A stretch of 64,000 bases of DNA from Kriegella sp965368185. Lineage in GTDB: Bacteria > Bacteroidota > Bacteroidia > Flavobacteriales > Flavobacteriaceae. The DNA lies in the NCBI GenBank assembly GCA_965368185.1, contig CBDULZ010000002.1, positions 62,001 through 126,000 on the forward strand, read 5' to 3'. The notes below the pieces were generated by a model, which was given only the letters and a program-made list of their open reading frames with translations, was not told the origin of the DNA and searched no databases. This document shows positions 25,700-34,549 of this stretch, in pieces (within the stretch, counting starts at the first letter, position 1; every line of letters starts with the position of its first letter). Made by a program: the position numbers and the translations under genes.

Positions 25700-26854
25700 A
25701 TGAAGAAAATTCAAATGGTAGACCTTAAGGGGCAGTACCAACGTATTCAGGAACAAGTTAATTCGGCTATTTCGGGGGTTTTGGAGAGTTCGGCATTTAT
25801 CAATGGGCCTGAAGTACATTCTTTTCAGGCAGAACTTGAAAGCTATTTAGATATCGCTCATGTCATTCCATGTGCCAACGGTACCGATGCCCTTCAGATT
25901 GCCATGATGGGATTGGATCTTCAGCCGGGCGATGAGGTTATTACAGCCGATTTTACTTTTGCAGCGACCGTTGAGGTCATTGCGCTATTACAATTGACAC
26001 CGGTATTGGTCGATGTAGATCCAGATACTTTTAATATTGATATAAAAGCTATTGAAAAGGCCATTACACCAAAAACCAAAGCCATCGTTCCCGTACATCT
26101 TTTCGGTCAATGTGCCGATATGGATGCCATTCTTGAGCTCGCCCAAAAGCATGACCTGTACGTAATTGAAGACAATGCCCAGGCCATTGGTGCGGATTAT
26201 GTTTCTAAGAATGGTACGAAACGAAAAGCGGGATCTTTGGGGCATGTAAGTGCCACATCGTTTTTTCCATCTAAAAACTTAGGATGTTACGGTGACGGAG
26301 GAGCGATTTTTACGAACGATGCCGAATTGGCCCATACGCTAAGAGGAATTGTAAATCATGGGATGTACGAACGGTATCACCATGATGTGGTCGGTGTAAA
26401 TTCACGATTGGATTCTATACAAGCGGCAGTTTTGCGTGCCAAATTACCTAATTTAGACGCGTACAACGCAGCTAGGAGGGAAGCCGCTAGAAAATATTCC
26501 AAAGCTTTTGAGTCGCAAGAGCACATTGTAGTGCCAAAAACAATCTGCGAAAGCGACGGAATCTGTGAAGCCTGCAATTGTCATGTTTTCCATCAATATA
26601 CCCTACGAATTACCAACGGCAAACGCGATGCTTTGGTACAACGTCTTGGAGAAGTTGGGGTGCCCTGTGGTGTGTATTATCCTATCCCGTTACATAAACA
26701 AAAGGCTTACGCCGACGAACGATATAATGAAGTCGATTTTATTGTTACCAATCAGTTGGTGAAAGAAGTGATTTCCCTACCCATGCATACCGAATTGGAT
26801 GATGAGCAAATCGCGTATATTACTAGCACTGTGATTGAATTTGTAAATAAATAA
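25700..26854 (+). CDS. DegT/DnrJ/EryC1/StrS aminotransferase
   Basis: This 384-residue PLP enzyme has the family pattern: MVDLKGQYQRIQEQV at the start, CANGTDALQIAMMGLDLQPG, and VEDNAQAIGADY with the PLP-ring aspartate. The Schiff-base lysine lies in SFFPSKNLGCYGDGGAIFT. These enzymes place an amino group on a nucleotide-activated keto-sugar for LPS O-antigen or glycoprotein glycans. It is followed 33 bases on by galE, forming a surface-sugar pair. A short cysteine cluster (CESDGICEACNC) near residue 290 also occurs in relatives. The precise sugar product is unknown. Confidence 0.92.
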   Translation: MKKIQMVDLKGQYQRIQEQVNSAISGVLESSAFINGPEVHSFQAELESYLDIAHVIPCANGTDALQIAMMGLDLQPGDEVITADFTFAATVEVIALLQLTPVLVDVDPDTFNIDIKAIEKAITPKTKAIVPVHLFGQCADMDAILELAQKHDLYVIEDNAQAIGADYVSKNGTKRKAGSLGHVSATSFFPSKNLGCYGDGGAIFTNDAELAHTLRGIVNHGMYERYHHDVVGVNSRLDSIQAAVLRAKLPNLDAYNAARREAARKYSKAFESQEHIVVPKTICESDGICEACNCHVFHQYTLRITNGKRDALVQRLGEVGVPCGVYYPIPLHKQKAYADERYNEVDFIVTNQLVKEVISLPMHTELDDEQIAYITSTVIEFVNK

Positions 26855-26887
26855 ACGGCCAATCCATAAAATTAAACTAAATAAAAA

Positions 26888-27904
26888 ATGAAAATACTTG
26901 TAACAGGAGGACTCGGATTTATAGGTTCGCACACTGTTGTCGAACTTCAAAATGAAGGCTTCGAGGTGGTCATTATCGATGACTGCTCCAATTCTACTGA
27001 AAATGTATTGGACGGCATTGTGGCCATTACTGGAAAAAAGCCCCTGTTCGAAAAGTTGGACCTAAAGGAAAAGTCGAAGGTCGAGGATTTTTTTAGAAGA
27101 CATGACGATGTTGTGGGAGTTATTCATTTTGCTGCATCAAAAGCCGTAGGAGAAAGTGTTGAAAAACCGCTTTTGTACTATGAGAACAACATTGGTACAT
27201 TGGTATATCTACTCAAAGAACTTTCGAAAAAGAACGATGCCAGTTTTATTTTTAGTTCTTCTTGCACGGTCTATGGCCAGGCCGATCAGATGCCTATAAC
27301 GGAAGATGCTCCGGTAAAACCGGCGGAATCGCCTTATGGGAATACCAAACAAATGGGAGAGGAGATTATTGAAGATACCTGTAAAGTGACACCGAATCTT
27401 AATGCGATTGCACTTCGTTATTTTAATCCCATGGGTGCGCACCCGAGTACCGAAATTGGGGAATTGCCTATTGGCGTGCCTCAGAATTTAGTACCTTTTA
27501 TAACACAGACCGGGGCCGGACTGAGAGACCAACTTTCGGTTTTTGGCGACGATTATCCTACTGAAGATGGCACTTGTGTTCGTGACTATATATATGTGGT
27601 AGACCTGGCAAAGGCCCATGTGATTGCCTTAAAAAGATTGTTAGAAAAAAAGAATTCCAATAATTATGAGGTCTTCAACGTAGGTACTGGTAAGGGGAGC
27701 AGTGTTTTGGAGGTGATTCAAAGTTTTGAAAAAGTTTCAGGAAAGAAATTGAATTATAAAATCGTTGACCGGCGCCCCGGTGATATAACTACGGCCTATG
27801 CCGATACGACAAAGGCCAATAATGTTTTAGGTTGGAAGTCAGCTTATTCTTTAGATGAGGCTATGAAATCTGCTTGGGACTGGGAGCAGAAGATTCGAAG
27901 TTAG
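26888..27904 (+). CDS. galE: UDP-glucose 4-epimerase
   Basis: This 338-residue extended SDR has the cofactor motif GGLGFIGSHTVVELQ, the catalytic SSSCTVYG, and the YxxxK pair as SPYGNTKQMGE. RYFNPMGAHPSTEIGE and GTCVRDYIYVVDLAKAH are GalE hallmarks. It interconverts UDP-glucose and UDP-galactose in the cytoplasm, feeding surface glycan synthesis and the Leloir route. It could thereby touch galactose released by the sulfatase locus, though it belongs with the DegT gene just upstream rather than with that locus. Confidence 0.95.
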   Translation: MKILVTGGLGFIGSHTVVELQNEGFEVVIIDDCSNSTENVLDGIVAITGKKPLFEKLDLKEKSKVEDFFRRHDDVVGVIHFAASKAVGESVEKPLLYYENNIGTLVYLLKELSKKNDASFIFSSSCTVYGQADQMPITEDAPVKPAESPYGNTKQMGEEIIEDTCKVTPNLNAIALRYFNPMGAHPSTEIGELPIGVPQNLVPFITQTGAGLRDQLSVFGDDYPTEDGTCVRDYIYVVDLAKAHVIALKRLLEKKNSNNYEVFNVGTGKGSSVLEVIQSFEKVSGKKLNYKIVDRRPGDITTAYADTTKANNVLGWKSAYSLDEAMKSAWDWEQKIRS

Positions 27905-28030
27905 ATTGGTGTGGTCAATATTCGAAATTAAGCACAAGACACAAGAAGGTTTCGTTGGGTTATTTCATTCGGTCGGAATATTAAAGATTTTCGGAATAAA
28001 CCAATCGCCCAAAATTTTCGTAAATAGGGT

Positions 28031-28390
28031 ATGGTTTTGAATTTTTCGAATAGCACAGACCTTCTTCAGAGTGCAACAGAAAACAAGTTGTATTCTAAAA
28101 TGGTGGCCCAACTGGAAAAAGATTTTGGTCTCGCCAATATACCTATTGAGCTTTCTTTGAATATTTTGCCTAAAGACCTCAAAACCCTGCTTCATGAAAA
28201 AGTCTATGTGCTTATTCTAGAAAAGTTTCCCGATTATCTCAACCTTTTATATATCGTAGATGTTCCTGAAAAATCCTTTAAGGATATTGAAGTCACCGAT
28301 GTTGTCGAAATAGCCGAGCAGGTTTCCTTCCTAATTTTAAAAAGGGAGTTTCAAAAAGTTTGGTTAAGGCAAAAATATAGTGGTAGCTAA
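28031..28390 (+). CDS. Conserved-looking hypothetical protein, 119 residues
   Basis: I do not recognise a family. The protein is soluble, mixed alpha/beta by eye and rich in leucine and lysine, with LPKDLKTLLHEKVYVLILEK in the middle and no signal peptide or membrane helix. Coding is supported by good codon texture, a start shortly after the galE unit and a strong terminator directly after the stop. It may be a small lineage-specific flavobacterial protein. Confidence 0.7.
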   Translation: MVLNFSNSTDLLQSATENKLYSKMVAQLEKDFGLANIPIELSLNILPKDLKTLLHEKVYVLILEKFPDYLNLLYIVDVPEKSFKDIEVTDVVEIAEQVSFLILKREFQKVWLRQKYSGS

Positions 28391-28396
28391 AACAAT

Positions 28397-28434
28397 AAAC
28401 CCGCCGTTCGCATTGCTATGCGAACGGCGGGTTT
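28397..28434. terminator. Bidirectional terminator
   Basis: A 17-base-pair perfect stem (AAACCCGCCGTTCGCAT with its complement) around a TGCT loop. It sits between the convergent 119-residue gene and the Gfo/Idh/MocA gene, seven bases after the former's stop, and has A/T tails on both sides. Confidence 0.92.
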
Positions 28435-28464
28435 CAAAAAACTACTGTAAAGAGTTAAAAAAAT

Positions 28465-29931
28465 CTATACTTCAAAACCCGTTCTGTAAGTTCTACCCAC
28501 AAACTGATTGGCCTCTTCAAGATTAGTAATTCGCATATTCTCGCCGTCCCATAACAATTTTTTGCGGGCAAAGAATTCCATTTTTCCTTCGCTATTTTCC
28601 CTTCTTAACAGATAGCTTCGAATTGCCAGATTACCCATAAGTACCGTTTCCGTCATTGGGCCGGCATAATCGAACGAAGAGGTGAGGCCTTTGTGTTCCG
28701 TACTATTAAAGCCAGCTTTACAGGCATCTACCCATTTGCGTTGATGACCATATTCAGGTTCGTCATTGGGTTCGGTTTCAGGGCCAAAATCGGTAGTACC
28801 ATCATTAAGATATAATTTCGGCATCAATGGCGAACTGTCATTTATATTGGTAGAGATAATTCCCTTCTCCCCGATAATCAATACACCATTGGCACTGTCG
28901 TTACCTCCAATATCATTGTTTGCAGGAATAATTTCTGGGTGTGAGGGTTTAATGCCTCCGTCACTCCATGTCATTTCAATCGGCGATTTGCTTTTTTCCG
29001 TTGCTCCAAAATGCAGCGTGATAAATGATGAAGCAGGGCATCCTTCAGGGTGGTAATCCGCATTCCACATGCCGGAGTATACAGCTCCTACACTACATTC
29101 TGCATCGGTGGGGTATTTTAAGCCCAATGTACGGAAAGGTATATCGATCAAGTGGCAACCTACATCGCCAAGTGCGCCAGTACCATAATCCCACCAGCCT
29201 CTCCAACTAAAAGGATGTAAATTGGGAGTATATGGTTTTTGTTCCGCGGGCCCTAGCCATAGGTTCCAATCAAGATCCTCAGGTTTTTTGCTCGGGTCAG
29301 GTTGTGGCATTGCCCCACCTTGCGGCCAAACGGGGCGATTTGTCCAGACCTGTACTTTAGAAATCTTGCCAAGCGCATCTGAATCTATCCAGCCTTGAAC
29401 CATGTTTAATAACGGGTTAGAACCACCTTGGTTACCCATTTGACTGACTATTTTGTTGCTTCGCGCCATTTCTGTCAGCATGCGCGCTTCCCGAATGTTG
29501 TGGGTCATCGGTTTTTGAACGTATACATGCTTGCCTCTTTGCATCGCGTACGAAGCGGCAGGTCCATGTACGTGGTCGGGTGTCGAAATTGTTACGGCGT
29601 CAATGTCTTTTTCTTTATCCAACATTTCCCTGTAATCACTGTATAATTTTGCCTTCGGAAAACGCTCGACAGAACGCTTTGCAGAGCCCGAAAAATCAAC
29701 ATCGCAAAGGGCAGTTACCCTTTCACGGCCATTGACCGATGCATTGGCAATATCACTTGCGCCTTTTCCTCCTGCACCTATAGCTGCCAAATTCAATTGG
29801 TCGCTCGGTGCAATGTATCCCAGGCCACCAAGAACATGTCTGGGTACAATAAAAATAGAGGAGGCTACAGCGCCCGTTTTAATAAATGACCTGCGAGATG
29901 TGGTCGATTTTTTTGTTTTCTCGTCTTTCAT
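28465..29931 (-). CDS. Gfo/Idh/MocA family oxidoreductase, Tat-exported
   Basis: The ATG at 29931 was preferred over 29994 because it puts the twin-arginine leader (TTSRRSFIKTGAVASSIFI) close to the N-terminus, leaving 488 residues. The NAD(P)-binding half has LNLAAIGAGGKGASDIANA and the family's EKP-like motif as HVYVQKPMTHNIREARML. The C-terminal half has the alpha/beta fold with WWDYGTGALGDVGCHLIDIP. Tat export means the nicotinamide cofactor is carried out bound. Homologues act on sugars or glycosides, often in PULs; some are glycosidases with catalytic NAD. No pathway neighbour is evident here. Confidence 0.9.
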   Translation of the reverse strand: MKDEKTKKSTTSRRSFIKTGAVASSIFIVPRHVLGGLGYIAPSDQLNLAAIGAGGKGASDIANASVNGRERVTALCDVDFSGSAKRSVERFPKAKLYSDYREMLDKEKDIDAVTISTPDHVHGPAASYAMQRGKHVYVQKPMTHNIREARMLTEMARSNKIVSQMGNQGGSNPLLNMVQGWIDSDALGKISKVQVWTNRPVWPQGGAMPQPDPSKKPEDLDWNLWLGPAEQKPYTPNLHPFSWRGWWDYGTGALGDVGCHLIDIPFRTLGLKYPTDAECSVGAVYSGMWNADYHPEGCPASSFITLHFGATEKSKSPIEMTWSDGGIKPSHPEIIPANNDIGGNDSANGVLIIGEKGIISTNINDSSPLMPKLYLNDGTTDFGPETEPNDEPEYGHQRKWVDACKAGFNSTEHKGLTSSFDYAGPMTETVLMGNLAIRSYLLRRENSEGKMEFFARKKLLWDGENMRITNLEEANQFVGRTYRTGFEV

Positions 29932-30078
29932 GATAGTGAACTGTTTAAGTTGTTGTACAAATTTTTTAAAATTAGTAAAATAAATAGAATGCAAAGGTTA
30001 ATATTCTATCATCTTTTGAATGATATTAATAGTCGTGTCAGTTGAGGGGCCGAACTTTAGCATTTCAGGCTTATAAAA

Positions 30079-30612
30079 CTAGAAATAGACCCGTACAAAG
30101 GGCATCCAAGCATTGGCATAAATACTTTGGGTATCATCGTACAATACGTCATAGCGAATACCAAAAGTAACATTGCTATTGCTATATCCGATCCCTAAAA
30201 ATAAGGCCGGAGACCAATAATTCTTCTCTAGGGTGCCAAAACCCGTATCGAATGTCCTGTTGATTCGCAATTGTTCAAATTCCGCCGAGAATTGTAGGTA
30301 GGGCAACGGGTTGTATAGCGAGAGCACACTCCCTCCATAAGCCAAAAGCTTATCATCGTTAAATTTGGCATAGTTAAGATTAAGGCTCAGACCGCTGGCG
30401 AATTTATCGTTGAATTCATATATCGAACTTGGCGAAATAGAACCGTTAAATCCTCCATTGGTAAAACCAAGTCCGATACCTCCCCCAAACCGTACATTTT
30501 TCCAAAAGTCATTTTTGCCATTGGGGTTTTGTGATGAACACAAAAGGGTCATGGATAGAAAAATAAAGCATAAAAAAACCTTTTTGTGATACATAGACTG
30601 TTTTTTAATCAA
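30079..30612 (-). CDS. Small outer-membrane beta-barrel-like protein
   Basis: This 177-residue protein has a signal peptide (KVFLCFIFLSMTLLCSSQ). An ATG at 30594 is an equally good start. It then consists of amphipathic strands with alternating aromatic residues: VRFGGGIGLGFTNGGFNG, LSLNLNYAKFNDDKL, VTFGIRYDVLYDD, ending in a C-terminal phenylalanine (FVRVYF) as in barrel proteins. In flavobacterial genomes this neighbour of sucA is often labelled alpha-ketoglutarate decarboxylase, but nothing in the sequence supports an enzyme. It is divergent from sucA. Confidence 0.75.
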   Translation of the reverse strand: MIKKQSMYHKKVFLCFIFLSMTLLCSSQNPNGKNDFWKNVRFGGGIGLGFTNGGFNGSISPSSIYEFNDKFASGLSLNLNYAKFNDDKLLAYGGSVLSLYNPLPYLQFSAEFEQLRINRTFDTGFGTLEKNYWSPALFLGIGYSNSNVTFGIRYDVLYDDTQSIYANAWMPFVRVYF

Positions 30613-30670
30613 AATCTTTGATTTTTCCCATTATTGCTTACTAAGTTACATTCAGAAATGGTAAATGTTG

Positions 30671-30678
30671 TATTTTTG
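30671..30678 (+). promoter_or_regulatory. Candidate -7 element for the sucA operon
   Basis: TATTTTTG fits TAnnTTTG and lies 71 bases before the sucA ATG. The leader after it contains the inverted repeat CATGTTTAT/ATAAACATG (30702-30710 and 30717-30725), a possible hairpin in the 5' UTR. Confidence 0.45.
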
Positions 30679-30749
30679 ATTTTATTTTAATCAAATAGGC
30701 CCATGTTTATGTTATTAATAAACATGTGCAACAGTCATTAAAGTAGTCT

Positions 30750-33560
30750 ATGGACAAGTATTCTTTTTTAAATACCGCGCATACTTCTTTTTTTGCGGAG
30801 TTATACGATAAATATCTCAAAAATCCCGATAGCGTTGAGCCTAGCTGGCGAGCCTTTTTTCAAGGATTCGATTTTGGTATGGAAAGCTCATTGGAGGAGT
30901 TGGATCTTTCTTCGCAAAATGGCATGGTGACCATAGCCAATGGAGATCAGGTTCAAATGCCCCAGTCATTGCAAAAAGAATTCCAGGTTATTCGGTTGAT
31001 CGATGGGTATCGAAGTCGTGGTCATTTGTTTACTAAAACCAATCCGGTTCGGGATAGAAGGCAATATACTCCCACCCTGGATCTCGAAAATTTTGGACTA
31101 TCGGAGGCTGATTTGGACACGGTTTTCAATGCTGGCGAAATCATCGGCATAGGATCGAACATCCTACGGGAAATTATAAAACACCTACAAAGTATTTATT
31201 GTGATGCCATTGGGGTAGAGTATATGTACATTCGTACTCCTGAACGTATTGCATGGATACAAAATTGGCTGAATGTAAACGACAATCACCCGAAGTATGA
31301 TGCGGATCGGAAAAAATATATTTTAAAGAAACTTAACCAAGCCGTTTCCTTTGAAGGTTTTTTGCATACTAAGTATGTAGGTCAAAAACGTTTTTCCCTA
31401 GAGGGTAACGAGTCTTTGATTCCCGCTTTGGATGTAGTCGTTGAACGGGCTGCCGAAATGGGTGTTGAGCAATTTGTTATGGGCATGGCCCATAGAGGGA
31501 GACTCAATGTTTTGACCAATATTTTCGGAAAGGCGGCTAAGGATATTTTCAGCGAGTTTGATGGTAAAGATTATGAGCAGGAGATCTTTGACGGTGATGT
31601 AAAGTACCATTTGGGTTGGACTTCAGAGCGAAAGACCAACAACGGTAACAAAATCAAGATGAATATTGCTCCAAACCCTTCCCATTTGGAAACCGTCGGT
31701 GCCGTAGTGGAAGGTATAGCAAGAGCGAAGCAAGATGCACATTTTCCCGAAGATTTTTCCAAGGTGTTGCCGATTATAGTTCATGGTGATGCGGCAATTG
31801 CAGGGCAAGGCTTAGTGTACGAGGTCGTTCAAATGGCCAATTTAGATGGCTATAAGACCAATGGAACAATACATTTGGTGGTTAACAATCAAATTGGCTT
31901 TACAACCAATTATTTAGACGCGCGAACTTCTACCTACTGCACTGATGTGGGCAAAGTAACTTTGAGCCCCGTGCTTCATGTTAATGCCGATGATGTTGAA
32001 GCCGTAGTACATGCTTCACTGTTTGCGTTGGAATATCGCATGCGTTTTAACCGTGATGTCTTTCTTGATTTGTTAGGATATAGAAAATACGGGCATAACG
32101 AAGGTGATGAGCCACGATTTACGCAGCCAAAATTATACAAGGCTATTGCCAAACACAAGAACCCAAGGGATATCTATGCCGAACGATTGCTTGCGGAGGG
32201 AGTTATCGAAGAGGGTTATGTAAAGCATTTGGAGGATGAATATAAAGCCTCTTTGGAGGAAGAGTTGGAAGATTCTCGAAAAGAAGACAAGACTGAAATC
32301 ACTCCTTTTATGGCCGATGAATGGAGCGGATTTGAAAATGTAAGGGAGTGGGAAATGATGGATCCTGTCGACACTACTTACGATAAGAAAAAGTTGACGG
32401 CCATTGCCAAGGTCATTACTGAACTCCCAAAGGACAAAAAATTCTTAAGAAAGGTCGAGAAATTGGTGGGTGATCGAAAAAAGATGTTCTTCGAGACAAA
32501 TAAATTAGATTGGGCCATGGGCGAACTGTTGGCCTATGGCACTTTATTGGAGGAAGGTTTCGGAGTTCGTATGTCAGGCCAAGATGTCGAACGGGGTACT
32601 TTCTCGCATCGACATGCCGTAATGAAGGTCGAAGAGAGCGAAGAGGAAATTTTACTGTTGAACAGAATTTCCGATCAACAGGGGCAATTTCAAATTTACA
32701 ATTCCCTATTGTCGGAATACGGAGTTGTAGGGTTTGATTACGGCTATGCGATGGCGAGTCCGAATACCTTGACCATATGGGAAGCACAGTTTGGCGATTT
32801 TAGCAATGGTGCCCAGATAATGATTGATCAGTATATTTCTGCAGCCGAAGACAAATGGAAGCTCCAGAACGGTTTGGTCATGTTGTTGCCGCACGGTTAC
32901 GAAGGGCAGGGTGCCGAGCATTCTTCCGCCCGCATGGAACGTTATTTGCAATTGTGCGCTCGAGATAATATGTATGTAGCGGATGTTTCGACCCCGGCAC
33001 AAATGTTCCACATCTTGCGAAGACAATTGAAGGTGAATTTTAGAAAACCGTTGATTATATTCACGCCAAAGAGTTTGTTGCGGCATCCAAAAGCCGTTTC
33101 GACCGTCGATGAGTTGGCTACAGGAAGATTTCAAGCGGTTATCGATGATGGTCTGGCCGATGTTAAGAAAGTTAAATCAGTAGTTTTCTGTACCGGTAAA
33201 TTTTATTACGATTTATTGGCGGTTCAAGAAGATCAAAATCGTGAAGATGTGGCGTTGGTCAGGGTAGAACAGTTGTTTCCATTACCGTCTGATCTGATGA
33301 ACGAGGTAATTGAAAAATATGTGAACGCCGATGATCTGGTATGGGCACAAGAAGAGCCTCGTAATATGGGGGCTTGGAGTCATTTAATGATGCATTATAA
33401 AGATGCCAATAGGTTTAGGGTAGCTTCACGAAGATTTTATGCGTCACCTGCTGCCGGTAGCGCAGTTCGTTCGAAGCGGCGTCATCAACAGGTTATCGAT
33501 TATGTTTTCGATAAAACAAAGGATAATATGACGCGACCAAAAAGCAGTGATACTCAATGA
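30750..33560 (+). CDS. sucA: 2-oxoglutarate dehydrogenase E1 component
   Basis: This 936-residue thiamine-diphosphate enzyme shows the complete E1o pattern. The N-terminal MDKYSFLNTAHTSFFAELYD and the SVEPSWRAFFQGF segment are typical of E1o. FVMGMAHRGRLNVLTNIFGK and HGDAAIAGQGLVYEVVQMA include cofactor-contact residues, followed by VNNQIGFTT. The transketolase C-terminal part has GHNEGDEPRFTQP and LPHGYEGQGAEHSSARMERY. It decarboxylates 2-oxoglutarate and passes the succinyl group to E2 in the TCA cycle. Its stop overlaps the start of the M23 peptidase gene by four bases, and the E2 gene comes after that. Confidence 0.97.
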   Translation: MDKYSFLNTAHTSFFAELYDKYLKNPDSVEPSWRAFFQGFDFGMESSLEELDLSSQNGMVTIANGDQVQMPQSLQKEFQVIRLIDGYRSRGHLFTKTNPVRDRRQYTPTLDLENFGLSEADLDTVFNAGEIIGIGSNILREIIKHLQSIYCDAIGVEYMYIRTPERIAWIQNWLNVNDNHPKYDADRKKYILKKLNQAVSFEGFLHTKYVGQKRFSLEGNESLIPALDVVVERAAEMGVEQFVMGMAHRGRLNVLTNIFGKAAKDIFSEFDGKDYEQEIFDGDVKYHLGWTSERKTNNGNKIKMNIAPNPSHLETVGAVVEGIARAKQDAHFPEDFSKVLPIIVHGDAAIAGQGLVYEVVQMANLDGYKTNGTIHLVVNNQIGFTTNYLDARTSTYCTDVGKVTLSPVLHVNADDVEAVVHASLFALEYRMRFNRDVFLDLLGYRKYGHNEGDEPRFTQPKLYKAIAKHKNPRDIYAERLLAEGVIEEGYVKHLEDEYKASLEEELEDSRKEDKTEITPFMADEWSGFENVREWEMMDPVDTTYDKKKLTAIAKVITELPKDKKFLRKVEKLVGDRKKMFFETNKLDWAMGELLAYGTLLEEGFGVRMSGQDVERGTFSHRHAVMKVEESEEEILLLNRISDQQGQFQIYNSLLSEYGVVGFDYGYAMASPNTLTIWEAQFGDFSNGAQIMIDQYISAAEDKWKLQNGLVMLLPHGYEGQGAEHSSARMERYLQLCARDNMYVADVSTPAQMFHILRRQLKVNFRKPLIIFTPKSLLRHPKAVSTVDELATGRFQAVIDDGLADVKKVKSVVFCTGKFYYDLLAVQEDQNREDVALVRVEQLFPLPSDLMNEVIEKYVNADDLVWAQEEPRNMGAWSHLMMHYKDANRFRVASRRFYASPAAGSAVRSKRRHQQVIDYVFDKTKDNMTRPKSSDTQ

Positions 33561-34549
33561 TAAAGTTTTTTTTCATAGTATTATGTTCTTCGATTTTGTC
33601 AGTTTTTTCACAAGATGAGCAGGCAAACTATGCAGGTGTGGCTGCAGAGTTCAAATCACTCTACAACGGAGGCAACTATGAAGGTATTTTTGATTTGTTT
33701 GATATAAATATGAAAAAGGCGCTCCCAAGGCAAAAGACCGTTCGTTTTTTTACCGAAAATGTAAACGGTATCATGGGGGAAATTAAATATATGCAGTTTC
33801 ACGGACTAAAACAAGGTGCACATATTTATAGAACCAGTTTTGATCGAGCAATTGCTGACGTGTTGATTTCGTTGGATGCTAAAAACAATGTTAATGGACT
33901 TTATATCACCCCTCCGAAATCCCTGGATATGCCAATTTTGGAGCGGAATAGTACTGAAATGATATTGCCCTTTAAGGAAGAGTGGTTTGTTTATTGGGGA
34001 GGCACCACGTTAGAGCAAAATTACCATGTGTCGGAAGTAAGCCAGCAATACGCTTACGACTTCCTGATGGTCCAAAATGGTGCTTCATATTCGGGAGATG
34101 CCATGCGCAATGAAAGCTATTTTGTCTTTGGAAAGGAAATTATCGCACCTTGCGATGCCAAAGTGGCAAAAGTTATCAGCGGAATTCCGGATAATGTACC
34201 GGGTGAGACGAATCCTAGGCAACTGACAGGAAATACCGTAGTTTTGGAAACATTGAATAACGAATATGTTCTTTTGGCGCACTTGAAAGACAGGTCAATA
34301 GTGGTTCGCGAAGGGCAATTTGTGAAGCAAGGAGAATTACTGGGGCTTTGTGGAAATTCTGGGAATTCAACAGAGCCACATTTGCATTTGAGTTTACAGA
34401 ATACAGTTGATATGGAAGCATCCACGGGTGCAAAGCTATATTTCGGATCCATTGTGGTCAATGGAGAAGATAGGGAAGATTACCTTCCGATAAAGGAAGA
34501 TTTTATTAAAAATAACGAGAAGATAACACAGCAAATAATAAGCGAATGA
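33557..34549 (+). CDS. Exported M23 (LytM-like) peptidase
   Basis: This 330-residue protein has a signal peptide (MIKFFFIVLCSSILSVFS), an N-terminal DUF3887-like part with LYNGGNYEGIFDLFD, and a C-terminal M23 domain. The domain has QQYAYDFLM (metal-site aspartate), APCDAKVAKVI, LLAHLKDRS and LCGNSGNSTEPHLHLSL with the HxH zinc motif. M23 enzymes cut peptidoglycan cross-bridges in the periplasm; some are inactive regulators. Its ATGA overlaps with both sucA upstream and the E2 gene downstream mean it is translationally coupled inside a central-metabolism operon. That arrangement has no obvious functional logic. Confidence 0.9.
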   Translation: MIKFFFIVLCSSILSVFSQDEQANYAGVAAEFKSLYNGGNYEGIFDLFDINMKKALPRQKTVRFFTENVNGIMGEIKYMQFHGLKQGAHIYRTSFDRAIADVLISLDAKNNVNGLYITPPKSLDMPILERNSTEMILPFKEEWFVYWGGTTLEQNYHVSEVSQQYAYDFLMVQNGASYSGDAMRNESYFVFGKEIIAPCDAKVAKVISGIPDNVPGETNPRQLTGNTVVLETLNNEYVLLAHLKDRSIVVREGQFVKQGELLGLCGNSGNSTEPHLHLSLQNTVDMEASTGAKLYFGSIVVNGEDREDYLPIKEDFIKNNEKITQQIISE

